Below the pieces are notes generated by a model, which was given only the letters and a program-made list of their open reading frames with translations, was not told the origin of the DNA and did no database searches. Made by a program: the position numbers and the translations under genes. A stretch of 64,000 nucleotides of DNA, taken from an uncultured Paracoccaceae bacterium (GTDB lineage: Bacteria; Pseudomonadota; Alphaproteobacteria; Rhodobacterales; Rhodobacteraceae). How positions within the stretch are numbered: the stretch's first letter is position 1; the number at the start of each line of letters is the position of its first letter. Location of the stretch: NCBI GenBank assembly GCA_937920555.1, contig CAKZTM010000008.1, positions 1 to 64,000 on the forward strand, in the 5' to 3' direction. Below, in pieces: positions 58,671 to 64,000 of this stretch.

Positions 58671-58690
58671 CTACTCCACTAGCGCAGTAG
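58671..58690. repeat. CTAG-centred palindrome, copy F
   Basis: CTACTCCACTAGCGCAGTAG between the ABC exporter and the GMC oxidoreductase. Confidence 0.7.
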
Positions 58691-58790
58691 CGCCGGATTT
58701 GCCCCACATGCCGGTCCGCCGCCTGACCCGATTGCGATGGCGCGTATTCCGTCTAAGATGATGGCTCCACATCCGGGAGGCCCTTGGGCG

Positions 58791-60383
58791 ATGGCAACAG
58801 GTTATGACTATGTGATCGTGGGCGGCGGCTCTTCGGGGTGCGTGCTGGCGGCGCGTTTATCGCAAGACAATGCGGTCAATGTTTTGCTGCTCGAGGCGGG
58901 CGGGCGCGACACGAACCCTTATATCCACATGCCTGTGGGCTTTGCCAAAATGACCTCTGGCCCGCTGACATGGGGTCTAAAAACGGTTCCGCAGACCCAT
59001 GCCAACGGGCGCGAAATTCCCTATGCGCAAGCAAAGGTGATCGGCGGTGGCTCCTCCATCAACGCGGAGATTTTCACCCGCGGGCATCCCACCGATTATG
59101 ACCGTTGGGCGCAGAACGAGGGCTGCGATGGGTGGGCGTTCGCCGATATTCAGCCCTATTTTCTACGATCTGAGGGCAATACGATCCTAAGCGGTGCCCA
59201 TCACGGAACGGACGGTCCATTGGGCGTCTCTAACGTGCCGGACCCGCAGCCGACCACACGGGCCTTTGTGCAATCCTGTCAGGAGTTGGGCATCCCCTAT
59301 AATCCCGATTTTAACGGGCCAGTTCAGGAAGGGTGCGGGGTTTATCAAACGACCACCAAGAATGCGCGGCGCTGCTCAGCGGCGGTCGGATATCTCAAGC
59401 CTGCACGTGATCGGCCCAATTTGACGGCGGAAACCGGTTGTCTTGTGACCCGTATCGTAGTGGAGGCCGGGCGTGCCGTCGGCGTGTCCTATGTGAAAGA
59501 TGGCGCGTCTGTCTTTGCCCGCGCAACATCGGAAGTGCTTGTTACCTCGGGCGCCATTGGAAGCCCGAAACTCATGATGATGTCGGGGATCGGACCTGCG
59601 GCACATCTCAGGTCTGTCGGGGTCGAAGTGGTGCATGACCTGCCAGGCGTCGGGTCCAATCTGCAAGACCATTTTGGCATCGATATTGTGGCCGAACTCA
59701 AAGGCCCGACCAGCTTGGACAAATATAACAAACCCCATTGGATGGTCTGGGCGGGCCTGCAATATCTGCTGTTCAAGTCCGGGCCTGTCACCTCAAATGT
59801 GGTAGAGGGCGGGGCGTTTTGGCATTCTGGCCCGACCCAAGACCGGCCCGATCTTCAGTTTCATTTCTTGGCCGGTGCTGGGGCCGAAGAAGGGGTGCCA
59901 ACGGTGCAAGGATCTGGTGTCACGTTGAATTCGTACAATTGCAGGCCGAAATCTCGTGGGACTGTGCGTTTGGCCTCTGCCGTTCCGTCCGCCAATCCTT
60001 TGGTTGATCCAAATTTTCTATCCGACCCCGATGACATTAAAATCTCCATTGAAGGGGTGAAAATCAGCCGGGAGATTTTCCGCCAAGCCTCCTTGGCCAA
60101 ATACATCAAGCGCCTGCATGTGCCCGGCGATGATGTGCAATCGGACGCGGATTTTGAGGCCTATGCCCGCGCCTTTGGCCGCACTTCCTATCATCCCGTG
60201 GGCACGTGCAAGATGGGTATTGATGAGATGTCGGTGGTTGATCCTCAGCTTCGGGTGCGCGGCATCGATGGATTGCGAGTGTGTGACAGCTCCACAATGC
60301 CGTCGCTAATCGGGTCCAACACCAATGCCCCCACGATCATGATCGGTGAGAAAGCCAGTGACATGATCCGTGGCAACCGGTGA
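58791..60383 (+). CDS. GMC family FAD-dependent oxidoreductase (choline/alcohol dehydrogenase-like)
   Basis: YDYVIVGGGSSGCVLAARLSQD, GGGSSINAEIFTRGHPTDYDRW, SYHPVGTCKMG. Confidence 0.93.
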   Translation: MATGYDYVIVGGGSSGCVLAARLSQDNAVNVLLLEAGGRDTNPYIHMPVGFAKMTSGPLTWGLKTVPQTHANGREIPYAQAKVIGGGSSINAEIFTRGHPTDYDRWAQNEGCDGWAFADIQPYFLRSEGNTILSGAHHGTDGPLGVSNVPDPQPTTRAFVQSCQELGIPYNPDFNGPVQEGCGVYQTTTKNARRCSAAVGYLKPARDRPNLTAETGCLVTRIVVEAGRAVGVSYVKDGASVFARATSEVLVTSGAIGSPKLMMMSGIGPAAHLRSVGVEVVHDLPGVGSNLQDHFGIDIVAELKGPTSLDKYNKPHWMVWAGLQYLLFKSGPVTSNVVEGGAFWHSGPTQDRPDLQFHFLAGAGAEEGVPTVQGSGVTLNSYNCRPKSRGTVRLASAVPSANPLVDPNFLSDPDDIKISIEGVKISREIFRQASLAKYIKRLHVPGDDVQSDADFEAYARAFGRTSYHPVGTCKMGIDEMSVVDPQLRVRGIDGLRVCDSSTMPSLIGSNTNAPTIMIGEKASDMIRGNR

Positions 60384-60424
60384 TGATCGGGGTCTGAATG
60401 GGCCGTCGCGCAAGCGACTGCGGC

Positions 60425-61240
60425 TTAATCCCAATCCGGCGCGTAGGGCACGATGTCTTTGGTCACGATCCGGAAGCCTGTCTTGGTCAGCGCCTCGATC
60501 CGCGCCATATCCACATGGGATAGGGTGAAGTCCATCACGTCAAAATTGGCACTGATATTGGCGGGCTTGGTGGACATGGTGTTGATCGATACACCTTTTT
60601 GCAGGATCCACCTTAGCACCACTTGTGCCGCAGATTTGCCGTAGCCAGCGCCGATCTGTGCAAAAATGTCGTGTTTGAACACTTCGCCGCGCGCCACAGA
60701 GCAATAAGAGGCCAGCGGAATGCCCAACTGCGCGCTGGCGCGCAACAGCACGTCTTGATTGAGCAGCGGATGAAATTCCACCTGATTGCTCACGATCGGC
60801 GTATCGATGGTCTTAACCGCACGGTGCAACATTTCGGCGGTGAAATTTGAGACCCCAATGTGTTTTGTCAGGCCCTTCTTCTGCGCCTGCTCAAGAAGTG
60901 TGAGAGGCAACTCGATTTCCCCGCTTGCAGGTGGCCAATGCAATAACAGCACATCGGGCACGGTTCCCAGCGCCTCCACGCTAGCCTCGACCGAGGGCAG
61001 AAATTCCGCCTGCGTGTAGCGTTCCGGGTGGACTTTGGTGGTGACCAACAGGTCTTCGCGCGGGATGCCGCTGGCCCCTAATGCGGCCCCGACCTCCGCT
61101 TCGTTTTGATACATTTGAGCGGTGTCAAACGCGCGGTAGCCGACTTTGATCGCGGCCGTGATGGCTTTTGACAGCTCCACGCCTTTCAAGGGCCAGGTGC
61201 CAAAACTGCGTTGATAGGTTTTTTGGAAATAAGGGGTCAT
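60425..61240 (-). CDS. Aldo/keto reductase
   Basis: GYRAFDTAQMYQNEAEVGAAL, LLVTTKVHPERYT, HIGVSNFTAEML. Confidence 0.93.
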   Translation of the reverse strand: MTPYFQKTYQRSFGTWPLKGVELSKAITAAIKVGYRAFDTAQMYQNEAEVGAALGASGIPREDLLVTTKVHPERYTQAEFLPSVEASVEALGTVPDVLLLHWPPASGEIELPLTLLEQAQKKGLTKHIGVSNFTAEMLHRAVKTIDTPIVSNQVEFHPLLNQDVLLRASAQLGIPLASYCSVARGEVFKHDIFAQIGAGYGKSAAQVVLRWILQKGVSINTMSTKPANISANFDVMDFTLSHVDMARIEALTKTGFRIVTKDIVPYAPDWD

Positions 61241-61316
61241 GGCCGTCCTTGAATTATCCGGTGTTCAGGGGCCAGATTGCATTCTAAGCTGTGCGGATAC
61301 AAGTCTGGGGAGGCTT

Positions 61317-62885
61317 ATGGTCGCGAAAGTTGTAAAGGCCGCAGAGGCGGTGGCGAAGATTGCTGACGGCATGGTCGTGGCGGTGAATTCGTCGTCCGGC
61401 CTGTGCTGTCCCGATGCTGTGTTAAAGGCGCTGGGGGACCGGTTTGCGGGCACCCAAACCCCGCGTGATCTGACGATGATCCATCCGATTGCGGCGGGTG
61501 ACATGTTTGGCACGCCCGGTGTTGATCACATCTCGGAGCCGGGTCAGATCAAGGTTATTATCGGCGGCTCATACCCGTCGGGGCCGTCCAATGCAGACCC
61601 GCCCAAGATTTGGCAGCGCATTTTGGCGGAAGATGTGGCGGCATATAATGTGCCCTCTGGTATCGTCTTCGATATGCTGCGGGAGGCAGCAGGCAAACGC
61701 CCCGGCGTGCTGACCAAAGTGGGGTTGGAGACATTCGTGGACCCGTCGCAGCAGGGCTGCGCGATGAATGCAACTGCGGCCCAAAAACCGATTGTGTTTC
61801 ACCGGGAATTCGACGGAGAAGACTGGCTTTATTTCCCTTCTATCGCCCCTGATGTGGCGATTATCCGGGCCTCCACCGCGGATGGGCGCGGCAATCTCAG
61901 CTTTGAAAGTGAGGGTGCGACTTTGGGGGCCATGGAGATGGCCTTGGCGGCACGCAACACTGGCGGCTTGGTGATTGCGCAGGTCAAACGGGTTGTGGAA
62001 GCCGGGACACTGAACGCCCATGACATACGGGTGCCCTCCAATCTGGTGGATTTGGTGGTCGAGGCGCCAGAGCAGCTCCAAACCACCTCTACCGCCTATG
62101 ATCCGGCGATTTCGGGCGAGGAGGTTCGCGATTTATCGTCCTTTGATATACCCAAACTTGATCCGGGCAAGGTGATTGCGCGGCGGGTGGCCATGGAGCT
62201 GGAAAGCGGCTGGGCGGTCAATCTGGGCTTTGGAATTTCTGCCAATGTGCCGCGCATTTTTCTGGAGGAAGGCCGCCACGGTGAGTGCACTTGGGTGATT
62301 GAGCAAGGCGCGGTTGGCGGCGTGCCGCTTTTGGATTTCAAATTCGGTTGCGCCTCCAACGCGGAGGCATTCGTGGCCTCGCCCCACCAGTTCAGTTACT
62401 TTCAGGCGGCGGGATTTGATGCGGCTCTCCTGTCGTTTTTGCAAATTGGCGGCGATGGCTCGATCAATGTGCATTGCCTGCCCTCAATGCCCTACCGCAC
62501 AGCCGGGGCGGGTGGTTTTGTGGACATCACCGCGCGCGCAGAAAAGCTGGTGTTTTCAGGCTATTTCAATGCAGGGGCGAAGATGTCGGTGGCCGGTGGG
62601 CGGTTGCGGATTGATCGCGAAGGCAAGATCAAGAAAATCGTGGAGACGGTCGATCAGGTCTCCTTTTGCGGGCCGCGTGCGGTGCGGCAGGGCCAAGACG
62701 TGACATATGTAACAGAGCGCTGTGTGATGAAGCTGACCCCGGATGGGCTGATGGTGACCGAAATCGCACCGGGCCTTGAGTTTGAGCGCGACATTCAGGC
62801 GTGGTCTGAGGTGCCGTTGCGCCGCGCGCCGGGTTGCGCCGAAATGGATGCGCGGCTGTTTCGCGAGGAGGCGATGGGCCTATGA
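61317..62885 (+). CDS. Acyl-CoA:acetate / 3-ketoacid CoA-transferase
   Basis: VVKAAEAVAKIADGMVVAVNSSSGLCCPDAVLKALG; WVIEQGAVGGVPLLDFKFGCASN; likely start MVAKVV with ggggagg RBS. Confidence 0.88.
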   Translation: MVAKVVKAAEAVAKIADGMVVAVNSSSGLCCPDAVLKALGDRFAGTQTPRDLTMIHPIAAGDMFGTPGVDHISEPGQIKVIIGGSYPSGPSNADPPKIWQRILAEDVAAYNVPSGIVFDMLREAAGKRPGVLTKVGLETFVDPSQQGCAMNATAAQKPIVFHREFDGEDWLYFPSIAPDVAIIRASTADGRGNLSFESEGATLGAMEMALAARNTGGLVIAQVKRVVEAGTLNAHDIRVPSNLVDLVVEAPEQLQTTSTAYDPAISGEEVRDLSSFDIPKLDPGKVIARRVAMELESGWAVNLGFGISANVPRIFLEEGRHGECTWVIEQGAVGGVPLLDFKFGCASNAEAFVASPHQFSYFQAAGFDAALLSFLQIGGDGSINVHCLPSMPYRTAGAGGFVDITARAEKLVFSGYFNAGAKMSVAGGRLRIDREGKIKKIVETVDQVSFCGPRAVRQGQDVTYVTERCVMKLTPDGLMVTEIAPGLEFERDIQAWSEVPLRRAPGCAEMDARLFREEAMGL

Positions 62886-63649
62886 CAGATCAACGCATCA
62901 CCTTTGAGGACCAAGGCACGATTGGGGTTCTTACGATCAACCGGCCTGACAAACGCAACGCGCTGGATGCGGCTATGGTCGAGGCGCTCAGGGCGCTCTG
63001 CGGCAAGATTGAGCGCTCAGATATACGCGCGGTGATCCTGACCGGCGCGGGCGATGCATCCTTTTGTGCGGGCGGCGATATTGAGGCGTGGTCCGGCGAG
63101 ACGGCGGCGGATTTTGCGCGATTTTGGGTGCGCGAAGGTCACGCGGCCTTTGATGCGCTGGCGCGATTGCGTCAGCCGGTGATCGCGGTTTTGAACGGGC
63201 ATTGTCTGGGCGGTGGTCTTGAATTGGCCGCATGTGCTGACATGCGGATCGCGGAGGCGCATGTGAAACTGGGCCAACCCGAAGCAGGGCTTGGGATTAT
63301 CCCCGGCTGGTCTGGCACGCAGCGGGCGGTGCGCCGGTTTGGGGCGCAAGCGGTGCGGCGGATGGCGTTGATGGGTGAGGTGTTTGAGGCAGATCAGGCG
63401 CTGGCTTTGGGGCTGGTGGATCAAGTGGTCGCGTCCGGCACCGGGATGGAAGCGGCGCGGGCCGTGGCGGGTCGTGTGGCCTTGCGCAGCCCGACGGCCA
63501 CAGAGCTGACCAAGATGCTGATCAACGCGGCTGATGGCGAGGACGGCGACCGCGCCATGGAGGCTTTGGGCGGTTGGGTGGCTGCCGGGTCAGAGGATTT
63601 GGCCAAAGGGCTGGCTGCCTTTCGTGAAAAGCGCAAACCGCAATTTTAG
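62882..63649 (+). CDS. Enoyl-CoA hydratase/isomerase
   Basis: INRPDKRNALDAAMVEAL, ASFCAGGDIEAW, NGHCLGGGLELAACADMRIAE, LGIIPGWSGTQRAVR; start overlaps the CoA-transferase stop. Confidence 0.92.
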   Translation: MTDQRITFEDQGTIGVLTINRPDKRNALDAAMVEALRALCGKIERSDIRAVILTGAGDASFCAGGDIEAWSGETAADFARFWVREGHAAFDALARLRQPVIAVLNGHCLGGGLELAACADMRIAEAHVKLGQPEAGLGIIPGWSGTQRAVRRFGAQAVRRMALMGEVFEADQALALGLVDQVVASGTGMEAARAVAGRVALRSPTATELTKMLINAADGEDGDRAMEALGGWVAAGSEDLAKGLAAFREKRKPQF

Positions 63650-63658
63650 GAGACGGTC

Positions 63659-63970
63659 ATGATAAGGCATTTGGTGCTGGTCAATTTCAAGGATGATGTG
63701 GCGACAGATACAGTCGCGGATCTGATGGCCGGGCTTGAGCAGCTACGTGGTCATCTTGGCGGCATCACGGATTTTCAGCATGGAGAAAATGTCAGCCCTG
63801 AGACGGATTTGATCCACGGGTTTGGCTACGCGTTTTGGTTCGATTTTTCCGATGCCGCCGCGCGGGACGCCTATTTGGTCGATCCCCAGCATCAAGCTGC
63901 TGGCGCGAAATTGGTGGCTCATGCGCGTGGTGGTCTGGACGGGTTGATCGTGCTGGATATGGCGCTTTAG
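63659..63970 (+). CDS. Dabb (stress-responsive A/B barrel) domain protein
   Basis: MIRHLVLVNFKDDVATDTVADLMAGLEQL ... FDFSDAAARDAYLVDPQHQAAGAKLV. Confidence 0.85.
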   Translation: MIRHLVLVNFKDDVATDTVADLMAGLEQLRGHLGGITDFQHGENVSPETDLIHGFGYAFWFDFSDAAARDAYLVDPQHQAAGAKLVAHARGGLDGLIVLDMAL

Positions 63971-64000
63971 AGCGTTCCGGTTTCAACTCGGCATCACCTA
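63969..64000. repeat. Partial copy of AGAGCGTTCCGGTTT-type intergenic repeat, cut by window end
   Basis: agagcgttccggtttcaa; matches the inverted form at 4411-4439. Confidence 0.5.

Overview
The window is a chromosomal segment that looks like an alphaproteobacterium of the Rhodobacterales/Roseobacter type (inferred from gene content and protein style, not from a search). It is mostly housekeeping and metabolic genes: RND efflux pair, recF-dnaN-dnaA, rpsT, lpxK-waaA, pmbA, ugpBAEC, smc, adhC/fghA, hslO, cca, hemF, a CoA-transferase/enoyl-CoA hydratase cluster. I see no rRNA, tRNA, CRISPR array, prophage or intact transposon. The observations most worth a second look are: (1) a family of six intergenic ~20-bp palindromes, consensus YTACYNNNCTAGNNNAGTRG, one of them in the promoter region of an ArsR-type regulator; (2) a 29-codon ORF joined to ugpA and ugpE by TGATG overlaps at both ends, below the ORF-track length cutoff; (3) candidate PhoB boxes upstream of ugpB and of an olsB-like gene, plus a reversed 11-bp-period Pho-like array near ugp; (4) a compact alg8-alg44-algL-like exopolysaccharide operon whose Alg44 PilZ motif looks degenerate; (5) a partly eroded second ABC transporter ending in an ATPase fragment cut just before Walker A; (6) a 9-codon leader ORF plus terminator/anti-terminator-like hairpins ahead of an ABC exporter; and (7) a perfect 12 x 7-bp tandem repeat and several strongly structured intergenic segments. 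All homology calls are from reading protein sequences by eye; no database or folding program was run.
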